In this document: positions 1 to 7,988 of the stretch, one piece after another
Layout of the letters: each line of letters starts with the position of its first letter
Numbering within the stretch: position 1 is the stretch's first letter
From: Caulobacter mirabilis
GTDB lineage: Bacteria > Pseudomonadota > Alphaproteobacteria > Caulobacterales > Caulobacteraceae
Assembly (NCBI RefSeq): GCF_002749615.1
Contig: NZ_CP024201.1
Span: forward strand, 3,887,001 to 3,951,000
Direction: 5' to 3'
Length of the DNA: 64,000 bases
Notes under the pieces: generated by a model
The model's database searches: none
Told to the model about the DNA's origin: nothing
Seen by the model: the letters and a program-made list of their open reading frames with translations, nothing else
Position numbers and translations under genes: made by a program

Positions 1-203
1 GCCGCAACGGTCTCCAGCTGGGCGACCACGCCGTCGACGCTCTCGCCGTAGCGGGGATAGGGCACGGCCTCCCCCCGCCCGACGACGTCGCCGCGCCGCA
101 GTTCGACCATCACCGTCTCCGCCGCGGTCTTCACCCCGCGCGAGATGCGGAAGGGCGCCTTCAGCGGCCAGCGGCGGCGAGAGACGGCGAAGCTTCGAAA
201 CAT
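1..203 (-). CDS. dgcA: N-acetyl-D-glutamate racemase/dipeptide epimerase DgcA, N-terminal fragment
   Basis: Only the first 67 codons lie in the window; the gene runs off the left edge. The protein begins MFRSFAVSRRRWPLKAPF and continues with FRISRGVKTAAETVMVEL and GEAVPYPRYGESVD, the N-terminal capping-domain pattern of enolase-superfamily Ala-Glu epimerases. In the DgcN-DgcA pathway this enzyme racemises N-acetyl-D-Glu to N-acetyl-L-Glu (family knowledge). The start ATG at 203 lies inside the 3' end of the upstream gene, a 43-base overlap, so the two are probably translationally coupled. The catalytic barrel is outside the window, so activity cannot be judged. Confidence 0.8.
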   Translation of the reverse strand, partial: MFRSFAVSRRRWPLKAPFRISRGVKTAAETVMVELRRGDVVGRGEAVPYPRYGESVDGVVAQLETVA

Positions 204-1198
204 GACAGCAGCTTGTCCACGATCTGGTCGACGCCCATCCGGACCGGGTCCTGGCAGGGCAGGTTGAGCTCGGCGGACGCCTCGGCGCAGAGGCGCGCGG
301 CCTCCGCGTCGGAGTAGGCCGAGGTGTTGAACGCCACGCCCACGGCGACGACGTCGGGATTGGTCAGCCGCGCGGCTTCCAGGTTGCGCTCCAGCGTCTC
401 CTTCAGGCCAGGAACCGGATGACCCGGCACGCCTCGCATGTGGGGACGACCCGGCTCATGACAAAGCACCAGGGCGTCCGGCTGGGCGCCGTGCAGCAGA
501 CCCAGCGACACGCCGGCGTAGGACGGGTGGAACAGCGAACCCTGCCCTTCGATGATGTCCCAGCCGCCGTCATGGCGCGCCGGCGACACGCGCTCGGTCG
601 CGCCGGAGATGAAGTCGGCGACCACGGCGTCGACCGCGATGCCGTCGCCGGCGATCAGGATGCCGGTCTGGCCGGTGGCGCGGAAGTCAGCCGCCACGCC
701 GCGAGCCCTCAACGCCTTCTCCAGCGCCAGCGAGGTGTACATCTTGCCCATCGAACAGTCGGTGCCGACAGTCAGCAGGCGCATCCCGGCCCGCGGAACG
801 CCCTTGCCGACGACCAGATCAGCCGGCGGCTGGCGGACGTCGAACAGCCGGCGGCCGTTGCGTTCGGCGGCCTCGCGGACCGCCGGAACGTCGCCCAGCC
901 GCTGGTGCAGGCCGCTGGCCACGTCGAGGCCCGCGTCGAGGGCCGCCACGATCACCGGGATCGCCGCCGCGCTCAGCACGCCGCCGGCGTTGGCCTCGCC
1001 GATGATCAGGGTCCGGGCGCCGCGCCGGACGGCCTCGTCGATGGCGACATCCTCCAGGCCGAGGGTCACTTCGCAGCCCGGCAGGCGCAGCTGACCGATA
1101 CAGGTCTCGGGACGCCATTCGGCGACGCCGCGCGCCGTCTTGACCGCCAGCGGGTCCGTCGCCGCGCCGAGGTACAGCAGGTAGGGAGAAGAGATCAT
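161..1198 (-). CDS. dgcN: D-glutamate N-acetyltransferase DgcN (DUF1611 family)
   Basis: This 345-residue protein matches the two-part DUF1611 architecture. An N-terminal Rossmann-like domain (about 1-130) is followed by a P-loop domain with a Walker A-like motif GTDCSMGKM (145-153). Further conserved blocks are EGQGSLFHPSYAGVS (217-231) and CHEPGRPHMRG (246-256). Members acetylate D-Glu so that the downstream racemase can make N-acetyl-L-Glu, which feeds arginine or glutamate metabolism. The overlapping dgcA start directly downstream supports this job over a generic DUF1611 label. The gene appears to start its own transcript, diverging from the gene at 1324 across about 125 bases. The function is inferred from family and context. 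Confidence 0.82.
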   Translation of the reverse strand: MISSPYLLYLGAATDPLAVKTARGVAEWRPETCIGQLRLPGCEVTLGLEDVAIDEAVRRGARTLIIGEANAGGVLSAAAIPVIVAALDAGLDVASGLHQRLGDVPAVREAAERNGRRLFDVRQPPADLVVGKGVPRAGMRLLTVGTDCSMGKMYTSLALEKALRARGVAADFRATGQTGILIAGDGIAVDAVVADFISGATERVSPARHDGGWDIIEGQGSLFHPSYAGVSLGLLHGAQPDALVLCHEPGRPHMRGVPGHPVPGLKETLERNLEAARLTNPDVVAVGVAFNTSAYSDAEAARLCAEASAELNLPCQDPVRMGVDQIVDKLLSCFEASPSLAAAGR

Positions 1199-1323
1199 CG
1201 AATGCTCGCGCCGTCCGTTTCGTCGTCGGGCGCGACCATCGCGGCGAGGACCCGCTGCGTCGAATTCAGAAGCGGAGTTGTGCTAGCAAGAAAAGCTATG
1301 GCCCGCAGCGTCGGGGGAGCCTT

Positions 1324-2064
1324 ATGAGCGAAAGCGACAACTCGGCCTATCTGATCCAGATGAAGGATCGAACGACGGCCTTGTTCGATGTCCGGGATCC
1401 ACAGGCGACGTATCATCCGGTCCAAACTCGGTCGTTCGGCGATGTCAACGTCACTCTCGACGCCCTTTCCTGGACCCTGCCCTGGGAAACAATGACGTCT
1501 TTAGCCTCCCGCCCGTCGCCCGCTCTGACGGCCTATTGCGTCCTCGAACCGGACAGGCCCTTGCCGGACCTGCTGCAGGACTCCAACGGCGTCCACTTCG
1601 TCTCCGACCGGCTCAAAGTCGTTGTCGAGCCGCTGATGAAGGACTGCGAGTTCCTGCCGGTGGAAGTCACCCACATCGTTCATGAACAGGCGGTCGCGAC
1701 AATCCGGGAAGGCTACTGGTGGATGAACTGCTGGCGACGGATCGACTGCGTTGACTGGGAACAATCCGACGCGCCCGCCTTCAGCCTGACCGATCCGCCG
1801 CGAATGAACCCAGCGATCAAAGGGACCGGCGTCTGGAAACGCCTCGTTCTCAAGCCAATCGACGAGGACGAACATTTCTTCGGCTTGCTCGGCATGTTCG
1901 GCGGCAGGCGCTATCTCTCGGCCACCCTCATGCAGACGATCCGCGCGGCCGGGCTGCCGATCACCTTCATGCCCCAGTTGCTGGACCAGAGCGACGTCGA
2001 CACGGCCAATCGACTCCATTTCGATATCTACATGGCGCTGAACCCTTGGGGCGCCCGCAAATGA
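1324..2064 (+). CDS. DUF1629/Imm11-like protein, possible orphan immunity protein
   Basis: A 246-residue soluble protein without signal peptide or membrane segment. The middle carries FVSDRLKVVVEP (92-103) followed by CEFLPVEVTHI (108-118), then a Trp/Cys-rich stretch WWMNCWRRIDCVDW (132-145). This order (a 'surface of last residue' helix, an FLPVE strand, then a tryptophan-rich segment) resembles the DUF1629/MXAN_0049 immunity fold found beside polymorphic toxins. No toxin, Rhs, VgrG or secretion gene is nearby, and both neighbours are metabolic or regulatory, so it would be an orphan. The family call rests on motif recall and is moderate. The start has GGGGGAG upstream. Confidence 0.5.
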   Translation: MSESDNSAYLIQMKDRTTALFDVRDPQATYHPVQTRSFGDVNVTLDALSWTLPWETMTSLASRPSPALTAYCVLEPDRPLPDLLQDSNGVHFVSDRLKVVVEPLMKDCEFLPVEVTHIVHEQAVATIREGYWWMNCWRRIDCVDWEQSDAPAFSLTDPPRMNPAIKGTGVWKRLVLKPIDEDEHFFGLLGMFGGRRYLSATLMQTIRAAGLPITFMPQLLDQSDVDTANRLHFDIYMALNPWGARK

Positions 2065-2070
2065 GCAGAC

Positions 2071-2967
2071 TCAGCCGCCCGCCCTTTCCGCCAGCACCTC
2101 GGCCATCACCTTGGTGAAACTCTGGGACAGGTTCGACAGCGGCCGATCCTCCAGGTGCATGCAGTAGACGCCGAAGCGGAGCGGGTTGCTCAGTGGTCGG
2201 AAGTCGATCTTCTCAGAGGCCTCGAACCGGGCGGTGAACTCGTCGACCACGGCCACGCCGACCCCGAACCGCACCATCGAGGCGGCCATGTAGAAGGTCG
2301 AGCTGGTGATCGGCTCGTTGATGGTCAGCGCCTGGGCCTCCACCTCCGCCGAGAACAGCTCGCTGACCGGGCCGGTCGAACCGGAGCCGATGTAGTTCTT
2401 GCTCTCCAGCAGCTTCAGATCGAGACGCTCCGGCGGATTGGGGCCGAATTCGCCGCGCGGGAACATCATCATCAGCTCGCCGGCGCCGATCTGGAAATGC
2501 GCGATCCGCGGGTGCTGGATGGCGTCGTAGGCCAGCGCCATGTCGACCTCGTGCTCATAGAGGCCGCGCAGCACCTCGTCGTAATGCAGGGTGCGGAAGT
2601 CGAAGGTCACGGTCGGATGCGCCGCGCGGAAACGGGCCACCGCCTCTGGCGCGATGCCCAGGCCCAGGGCGGGCAGCACGGCGGCGCGGATGTGGCCGCC
2701 CTCCCCGGTCTTGAGGTTGCGCGCGGCCTGCTTCAGCGAGTCGAGCCGCTCGAAGACCTCCTTCACCTCCCGGAACAGGGCGTGCGCCTCGTCGGTCGGG
2801 GCCAGCCGGCCCTTCACCCGCCGGAACAGCTTGAAGCCCAGCTGATCCTCGGCGTGTTTGAGCACCTTGGAGACCGAGGGCTGGGACACGTTCAACGCCC
2901 GCGCGGCGGTCGAGATGGAGCCGTGCGCGTAGACGGAGTGGAAGACTTCGATATGCCTCAGACGCAT
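2071..2967 (-). CDS. LysR-family transcriptional regulator
   Basis: The start is set at 2967, where MRLRHIEVFHSVYAHGS begins the usual LysR N-terminus; the longer open frame upstream is low-complexity. The 298-residue product has a winged helix-turn-helix at about 1-60 (ISTAARALNVSQPSVSKVLKHAE) and a LysR substrate-binding domain from about 90 to 290. It lies convergent to the DUF1629 gene and about 870 bases from dgcN. It is therefore a candidate regulator of D-Glu catabolism, or of the divergent isomerase gene at 3231. No ligand can be named from sequence. Confidence 0.85.
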   Translation of the reverse strand: MRLRHIEVFHSVYAHGSISTAARALNVSQPSVSKVLKHAEDQLGFKLFRRVKGRLAPTDEAHALFREVKEVFERLDSLKQAARNLKTGEGGHIRAAVLPALGLGIAPEAVARFRAAHPTVTFDFRTLHYDEVLRGLYEHEVDMALAYDAIQHPRIAHFQIGAGELMMMFPRGEFGPNPPERLDLKLLESKNYIGSGSTGPVSELFSAEVEAQALTINEPITSSTFYMAASMVRFGVGVAVVDEFTARFEASEKIDFRPLSNPLRFGVYCMHLEDRPLSNLSQSFTKVMAEVLAERAGG

Positions 2968-3230
2968 GGGCGCGGATAAAGGGGGCAGACGGACGGTCGA
3001 TGCAAGGAAAGTCTTGTCCGACGGCGCTCTTCGAGCTCCTGGCGCCCGGCCGGAACGCAAAAGCCTCGGGCGCTGCGAGGTTATGGCCAGCGCAGGTCTC
3101 ATGAAGGCGGACCCGCGCGGCCGATCCGCAGCCGCCAGCCGCCTTGAACGTTCGATCGCCCGGTAGCCAGTATCGGTGATTGGCTGTAGCAGGCGCCGAC
3201 CGTGACGCTGGATATGCCCCTTCGGAACCG

Positions 3231-3701
3231 ATGACCCAGAAGCTGACCGACAAGCCCGTCTCGATCGCCGCCGACCACCGGGGCGTCGCCCTGAAGACGC
3301 GGCTGAAGGCCTGGCTGCTCGCCAACGGATACGCGGTCACTGACCGCGGAACCGACAGCGACGTCGAACGGGTCGATGCGATGGACTATGCGGTGCGGCT
3401 GGCGGCGGAGATCCAGGCGGGCCGATCCGATTTCGCCGTCGGGATCTGCGGCAGCGGGCAGATGGTCGCCATCACGGCCAACCGCTTTCCCTTCATCCGG
3501 GCGACGCTGCTCCACACCGTCGAGGAGAGCCTCGGCGCACGTCGACACGGCGACGCCAACATGCTGGTCCTGGGCGCGGACCTCACCGACGCCGACACGG
3601 CCGAGCGCATGCTTGAGATCTTCCTGAGCACCGCCGCTCTGGGGGAGCGCTACGCCGAGCGCCGAGAGCGTTTGGCCAGGCTCGATCCGTCCAAACTCTG
3701 A
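3231..3701 (+). CDS. RpiB/LacA/LacB-family sugar-phosphate isomerase
   Basis: A 156-residue RpiB-type aldose-ketose isomerase. Family landmarks are the N-terminal IAADHRGVALK (12-22), the catalytic Cys73 in GICGSGQM, and His106 in ARRHGDANMLVLGA. Bacterial RpiB interconverts ribose 5-phosphate and ribulose 5-phosphate; relatives act on allose, galactose or erythritol phosphates. This member departs from classical RpiB after the active-site Cys (QMVAITANRFPFIRA), so the substrate is uncertain. The start at 3231 is chosen because the preceding in-frame codons do not resemble the family. Divergent from the LysR gene across 263 bases. Confidence 0.8.
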   Translation: MTQKLTDKPVSIAADHRGVALKTRLKAWLLANGYAVTDRGTDSDVERVDAMDYAVRLAAEIQAGRSDFAVGICGSGQMVAITANRFPFIRATLLHTVEESLGARRHGDANMLVLGADLTDADTAERMLEIFLSTAALGERYAERRERLARLDPSKL

Positions 3702-3729
3702 AAAGCATGTCCGCCCGGCCGATCGGTCG

Positions 3730-4260
3730 TCAGGCCGGCGTATAGGTCAGCCGCACCACGTTCTCGTCGATCTGTTCGCTGGCGACGAAACGGAGCGGCG
3801 GCCGGGGGCCGGCGAAATAGGGACTGCCGCCGCCTAGCACGACGGGATGCAGATAGATGCGGTAGGCGTCGATGAGGCCCAGGTCCGTCAAGGCCCGCGC
3901 CAGGACCGGCCCGCCGACCTCGATCTCGCCCTCGACCTCCGTCTTCAGTCGGCGGACCTCTGCTCCCAGGTCGGGCCCCAGGAGCGTGGCGTTGGGGCCG
4001 ACCGAGGTCAGCGTGCGCGACGCGACCCATTTGTGCTGGCTCCGCCAGGCCTCCGCGAACGCGCGCTCAGGTTCGCCCCATTCGGGATGCTCGTCATCCC
4101 AGTAGCTCATGATCTCGTAGAGGCGGCGACCGTAGAGACTGCCTGCCTGCTCGCGCGCCTGGTCGATGAAGTGGCGGAAAAGCACGGGGCTGGGGCCGAA
4201 CCGGTCATGATCGACGTAGCCGTCCAGCGACTGGTTCATCCCGAACACGAGCTTGGCCAT
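3730..4260 (-). CDS. Dihydrofolate reductase-family (RibD C-terminal-like) protein
   Basis: A 176-residue single-domain protein of the RibD_C/DHFR-like family common in actinobacteria and proteobacteria. It opens MAKLVFGMNQSLDGYV, then has YGRRLYEIMSYW (47-58), WVASRTLTS and the NADPH-site glycines IEVGGPVLARAL, ending with HPVVLGGGSPYF. These place it among stand-alone 'dihydrofolate reductase family' proteins rather than true FolA or riboflavin RibD; their physiological substrates are mostly unknown. The 5' end overlaps no neighbour. It faces the small membrane gene at 4433 divergently. Confidence 0.82.
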   Translation of the reverse strand: MAKLVFGMNQSLDGYVDHDRFGPSPVLFRHFIDQAREQAGSLYGRRLYEIMSYWDDEHPEWGEPERAFAEAWRSQHKWVASRTLTSVGPNATLLGPDLGAEVRRLKTEVEGEIEVGGPVLARALTDLGLIDAYRIYLHPVVLGGGSPYFAGPRPPLRFVASEQIDENVVRLTYTPA

Positions 4261-4432
4261 GTCGCAGATCTCCGTTCCTGACCGTCGGGCCTGTCTGTTC
4301 GGAAGTTGCGCGGAAACGAGACCGGCTTCAATCGGCGCGCCGCCTCACGCAACGGCTGAGCGGCTCCGGTCCCCCCTCGCTAACCCTTCGCAAGCCTCTA
4401 TAGGATGCCGCCGAGCCGTGGGGGACGGGCCA

Positions 4433-4723
4433 ATGAACGGGTTGCGGGACTATCACGCGAAGCTTCTCAGGAAGCTCTACGATGAGCCGCTCCATATCGG
4501 CCTGAACAACGTCGACGTGCTCTGGCCCCTCTGGGTCGGCGCCGCCCTCTGTGCTGCTGTCGACATCGGCTTCGATCTCGACGGTCCCCTTCGCATCGGG
4601 CTTCTGGTGTTGCTGTGCGGGCCCGGCGTCCTATGGGCGGTCTATGTCCTGTTCCACGCGCTCAGATCCTTGCCCGCGCGATACCGCCGCCTGAAACGCG
4701 GCGGAGATAGCGACAAGGCGTGA
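4433..4723 (+). CDS. Small two-helix membrane protein, unknown function
   Basis: The chosen start at 4433 gives 96 residues, MNGLRDYHAKLLRKLYDEPLH. The N-terminus is short, amphipathic and basic, followed by two predicted membrane segments: VDVLWPLWVGAALCAAVDI and a Leu/Val-rich stretch around IGLLVLLCGPGVLWAVYVLF. A basic tail (RYRRLKRGGDSDK) suggests both termini are cytoplasmic. The 60 in-frame codons upstream look non-coding. I do not recognise a family. The genes on either side give no functional hint. Confidence 0.6.
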   Translation: MNGLRDYHAKLLRKLYDEPLHIGLNNVDVLWPLWVGAALCAAVDIGFDLDGPLRIGLLVLLCGPGVLWAVYVLFHALRSLPARYRRLKRGGDSDKA

Positions 4724-4756
4724 CCGACACTCCCGGGGACGGGCGACCGGCGGTGC

Positions 4757-5059
4757 TCACCGCTCCGAGATCGCCTCCCGCCGCCGCTCCCCGGGCGACA
4801 ACCGCGGACGCTCCGCCTGACTGACGTCGCCGACCTGGTAATAGGTCGCCCAGACCCCGTCGATCCGCTGCTCCCAGGAGCAGACCATGTGGGTCCCCAC
4901 CTGTCCGACACAGGCGACCTTCCGCACATCTTCCCGCCGAATCTCCCGCTGATCGGCGGCCGACAGAGCCTGAGCCCACGCGCCCGGATACACCTGGACT
5001 CGCAGGAGTTCGTCGGCGAGCGGATCCTGGAAGGCGAGCGACAGAAGAAGCGACAGCAT
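4757..5059 (-). CDS. Small predicted exported protein, unknown function
   Basis: A 100-residue protein starting MLSLLLSLAFQDPLADELL, a short hydrophobic N-terminus that could be a weak signal peptide. The rest has two cysteines (VACVGQVGTHMVCSWEQ) spaced for a disulphide, and a WATYYQVGDV segment, with an acidic/basic polar tail. Composition and codon use match the neighbours. No family recognised. It is convergent with the membrane protein gene ending at 4723. Confidence 0.5.
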   Translation of the reverse strand: MLSLLLSLAFQDPLADELLRVQVYPGAWAQALSAADQREIRREDVRKVACVGQVGTHMVCSWEQRIDGVWATYYQVGDVSQAERPRLSPGERRREAISER

Positions 5060-5164
5060 TCCTACCTGCTAGGTCCATGAAGACTTCGCCTAGCGGATCG
5101 CCCTTCCCTCGCTCCGTCAACCGACGGCCAGAACAGCCTTCAGCCCCGGGAGCCGAGCGGCTCT

Positions 5165-5497
5165 CTACCCCTCGCTCCACACCGCCAGCTCGGTCCCGGC
5201 CGGATCGCGGAAGTGGAAGCGCCGCCCGCCCGGGAAGCTGAAGATCGGCTTGACCACGGCGCCGCCGGCCGCCTCGACCTTGGCCAGCATGGCCTCCAGG
5301 TCGTGGGCATAGAGGATCACCAGCGGCGCCTTGGCGCCCTCGGCGTCGAACCCTCCGTCGAGCCCTTCGTCAAAGGCCGCATAGCCCGGGCCGTAGTCGG
5401 TGAAAGCCCAGCCGAACGCCTTGGCGTAGAAGGCCTTGGTCTCCGGCAAGGCACCGCCGAACATCTCCACATAGTCGACCTTGCCGTCTTCACGCAT
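5165..5497 (-). CDS. VOC (glyoxalase/bleomycin resistance) family protein
   Basis: The start at 5497 gives a 110-residue single VOC module: GKVDYVEMFGGALPETKAFYAKAFGWAFTDYGPGYAAF, then a second beta-alpha-beta-beta unit ending FHFRDPAGTELAVWSEG. The closing DPxGxxxxxW motif is typical of the fold. Such single-module proteins bind a divalent metal or small ligand as dimers; the substrate cannot be told. The longer reading to 5515 adds six residues; the internal Met with a GAGGT upstream is preferred. Confidence 0.82.
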   Translation of the reverse strand: MREDGKVDYVEMFGGALPETKAFYAKAFGWAFTDYGPGYAAFDEGLDGGFDAEGAKAPLVILYAHDLEAMLAKVEAAGGAVVKPIFSFPGGRRFHFRDPAGTELAVWSEG

Positions 5498-5548
5498 CCC
5501 ACACCTCGATATCAATGTTCACTATTTGTTCACACCACATAGACTGAG

Positions 5549-6274
5549 TCAACCGCCCGTGCGAACAGCGGTGCAGCCCGGCCCGGACGTCATCCGGTAC
5601 CGGCCCGCGCAGCTCCAGACCGCCGCCGGCCGGCCCGTCGTCGTGAAGACCCGGTCCCCGGCCGCCAGGTCATTCCAGAAGGCAGCGTTGGGGTCACGGG
5701 CGTGACGGCGCAGATTGGCCTCGGTCGGCCGGAACGGAAAGGCGTCGACGGTCACCCGCGCCTGTCTGCGCTCGTAGGCGGCGGTCATCAGCGCCCACAG
5801 GTCGTCGATCGCCGGATCGGTCATGGCGTAGCAGCCGATCGAAACGCAGCGCCCATGCACCATCAGGAACGAGCCGGTCCGCCCCAGCGCCCGGTCATGG
5901 GCGTTCGGGAACCCCAGGTTGAAGGACAGATGATAGGTCGAGTTCGGATTCAGGGCCTCCCGCGGCACGGCGTAGAAGCCCTCGGGCGACTGTCCGTCGC
6001 CCTCCTTCAGCTTCGGCCCCAGCCGGCCGGACCAACGACAGATCGGATAGGTCTCGAACAGCTGGTGGCGGTCGCCCCGCTTCAGCCAGACCTCCAGCCG
6101 GTTTTCGGCCTTGAAGATGCGGATGTGGACCGCCGAACCCGATGCGAAGCCGCGCTCGCGCAGCCGTTGCTCCAGCGGCGCCCGGGCCGCGTTGGCCCGT
6201 GCGGCCGCCGCGGCGTCGCCGCCCTGCGGCTGCAACAGACCGAACAGGCCGCCCGCCAGCGCCGCCAGGATCAC
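5549..6274 (-). CDS. L,D-transpeptidase family protein (YafK/DpaA-like)
   Basis: A 241-residue YkuD-domain enzyme with an N-terminal hydrophobic segment (1-15) for export. The catalytic signature is HGRCVSIGCYAMTD, with His140 and the nucleophile Cys148. The SIGCYAMTDPAIDDLW form is that of YafK (DpaA in E. coli), which in enterobacteria detaches Braun lipoprotein from peptidoglycan, rather than that of crosslinking LdtD enzymes. Its periplasmic peptidoglycan target here is inferred. The start overlaps the stop of the upstream methyltransferase by four bases (ATGA), so the pair is an operon. Two C-terminal cysteines (CAGRYR, GCTAV) are unusual for the family. Confidence 0.83.
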   Translation of the reverse strand: MILAALAGGLFGLLQPQGGDAAAAARANAARAPLEQRLRERGFASGSAVHIRIFKAENRLEVWLKRGDRHQLFETYPICRWSGRLGPKLKEGDGQSPEGFYAVPREALNPNSTYHLSFNLGFPNAHDRALGRTGSFLMVHGRCVSIGCYAMTDPAIDDLWALMTAAYERRQARVTVDAFPFRPTEANLRRHARDPNAAFWNDLAAGDRVFTTTGRPAAVWSCAGRYRMTSGPGCTAVRTGG

Positions 6275-6921
6275 GGCATCGCCCAGACGCTGGTCTTCTT
6301 CACCTCATAGTCCTCGAGCTCACGCGTGGTCGGGACCTGGTACTCGGCCAGCTTCTCCAGACCGTCCTTCGGAAAGTAGGTCCGCCCCGGATCGCCGATC
6401 AGCACCGTCGCCCCTCGCGCCCGAGCGGCGCCCAGCCACTCCAGGACCCGGCGCGCCAACGGCCCCTCGTAGCAGATGTCGCCGGCCAGGAAGACCTCGG
6501 CGTCCTCCGCCGGCGCGGCGTCCAGCAGGTTCGTGTCGGTGAAGTCCACGGCCACACCGTTGGCCTCGGCGTTCAGCGCCACCGCCGCACCGCAGAAGAC
6601 GTCGATGTCGGCGGCCAGCACCCCCGCGGCGCCGGCCTTCATCGCCGCGATGGCGACGATGCCCGAGCCGGTGGCGAAGTCGACGACCCGCTTGCCGGCC
6701 ACGACCTGCGGATGGTCCAGGACGTAGCGGGCCAGCGCCTGCCCGCCGGCCCAGGCGAAGGCCCAGAACGGCGGCGGCAGGCCGATCTTCTCCAGCTCCT
6801 CCTCGGTCAGCCGCCAGATCGCCGTCACCTCGTCCGCGAGCTGAAGCGTCAGCTCCGGCGTATGCGGCGGCGCCTGCAGGCGGGTGTTCTCGACGATGAA
6901 GGCGCGGCGGTCGGGGATCAT
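6271..6921 (-). CDS. Class I SAM-dependent methyltransferase (ETFB lysine methyltransferase-like)
   Basis: A 216-residue methyltransferase with the SAM-binding motif I VVDFATGSGIVAIAA (79-93) and acidic motif II AADID (104-108). The preceding block PPPFWAFAWAGGQALARYVLD (49-69) is characteristic of the ETF-beta/Nnt1-like protein lysine methyltransferase group. In that group the bacterial homologue of human ETFBKMT methylates electron transfer flavoprotein beta. The substrate assignment is inference. It is co-transcribed with, and overlaps by four bases, the downstream L,D-transpeptidase. Confidence 0.8.
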   Translation of the reverse strand: MIPDRRAFIVENTRLQAPPHTPELTLQLADEVTAIWRLTEEELEKIGLPPPFWAFAWAGGQALARYVLDHPQVVAGKRVVDFATGSGIVAIAAMKAGAAGVLAADIDVFCGAAVALNAEANGVAVDFTDTNLLDAAPAEDAEVFLAGDICYEGPLARRVLEWLGAARARGATVLIGDPGRTYFPKDGLEKLAEYQVPTTRELEDYEVKKTSVWAMP

Positions 6922-6954
6922 CGCGACCGTCCTAAAGCACGCGCTTCGGCGGGA

Positions 6955-7920
6955 CTAGGCCGCCGCGGCCGTCTCGCGGCTCGACGCCGCCTTGAGCACC
7001 GTCAGGTACCCGCCGGGCTCATAGAGCATCCGGTCCAGCACGCCCTTCCGCTTCAGCAGCCGATGCGCCTTCGGCAGGTTCCAGCAGGGCACATGCATGA
7101 ACATGTGATGCTCGCAGTGATAGTTGACGTAGTAGGGCGCGATCAGCAGCCGGGCGATCGGGCCGGCGCGGGTCGTACGGGCATGGCGCAGCGGGTCGGG
7201 CTGGTTCTCGCCGACCAGCGCATGCTCGGCGATGTTCCGAAGGCGGGTGACCAGCGGATACCAGGTCGCCATCGGGATCAGCCACAGCACCGGCCAAGCC
7301 CACCAGTATCCGGCGGCCGACGTCGCGACGATCAGCACGCCGTTGGTGATCAGGAACGGCTTCCAGAAGTTCAGCACGCCCTTGGCGATCTTGCTCGCGG
7401 GCACGCCCTTCTTCCGCCCCTGGGCGAAGGCGTCGATCGTCGGCTTGATCCGTTGCTTGAAGAAGGTCTGGCCGGTCAGGTCCCGGATGATCTTGCGCCG
7501 CAGGGACTGGCGGGTGGTCGGGAACGGCCTGGAGAGACTCAGGTCAGGGTCTTCGGACTGCTGGGCGAACTTGTGATGCTGCAGGTGGTAGTCGCGATAG
7601 CGCTGCAGATCGCCGTTGGTCGGAGCGCCGCACAGCCAATGGCCGACCCAGTCGTTGACCTTGATATTCGGGTGCAGGCAGCCGTGCGCCGCCTCGTGCA
7701 TCAGGATCGCCAGCCCCAGCTGCCGCGCCCCGATCACCATCACGGCGAAGACGAAGGTCAGCGGGTTCGGAAAGACGACGAACAGCGCGCCCGCCGCGAC
7801 GATGGTCAGCCAAGCATGAGCGACCAGCCACAACCCGAACCAGGACGAGCGCGCGGCCAGCGGAGCCCATTCCTCGTCGGTGAAGAAGTCCTTCGGTTTC
7901 ACGCGCGATGCGACGGCCAT
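6955..7920 (-). CDS. Membrane fatty acid desaturase
   Basis: A 321-residue integral-membrane desaturase with the three diiron histidine boxes: HEAAH (75-79), HLQHH (112-116) and HCEHH (268-272). Hydrophobic segments around 30-50 and 55-75 and two near 190-225 give the expected four-helix topology, with the boxes on the cytoplasmic side. The family introduces double bonds (or hydroxyls) into acyl chains or carotenoid-like lipids using O2 and reduced ferredoxin. The box spacing suggests the FADS/DesA group, but regiospecificity is not readable. Divergent from the LprI-like gene across 68 bases that contain a short inverted repeat. Confidence 0.88.
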   Translation of the reverse strand: MAVASRVKPKDFFTDEEWAPLAARSSWFGLWLVAHAWLTIVAAGALFVVFPNPLTFVFAVMVIGARQLGLAILMHEAAHGCLHPNIKVNDWVGHWLCGAPTNGDLQRYRDYHLQHHKFAQQSEDPDLSLSRPFPTTRQSLRRKIIRDLTGQTFFKQRIKPTIDAFAQGRKKGVPASKIAKGVLNFWKPFLITNGVLIVATSAAGYWWAWPVLWLIPMATWYPLVTRLRNIAEHALVGENQPDPLRHARTTRAGPIARLLIAPYYVNYHCEHHMFMHVPCWNLPKAHRLLKRKGVLDRMLYEPGGYLTVLKAASSRETAAAA

Positions 7921-7957
7921 GACGGAAGCATCTCACTTCGCCGCCGGGAAGTGTAGG

Positions 7958-7972
7958 GTGACGGTGCGTCAC
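7958..7972. promoter_or_regulatory. Short inverted repeat in the desaturase/lprI divergent promoter
   Basis: Perfect arms GTGACG and CGTCAC separated by GTG, in the 68-base gap between the divergent desaturase and LprI-like genes. Position and symmetry suit an operator, but six-base arms can arise by chance. Confidence 0.3.
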
Positions 7973-7988
7973 GTTCCGGAGGAAAGTC

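Noticed and set aside
6142..7956. Long open frame (604 codons) on the plus strand
   Set aside because: It is antisense to the methyltransferase and the desaturase, with arginine- and glutamine-rich composition from GC-rich shadow coding; the minus-strand genes carry intact His boxes and SAM motifs.
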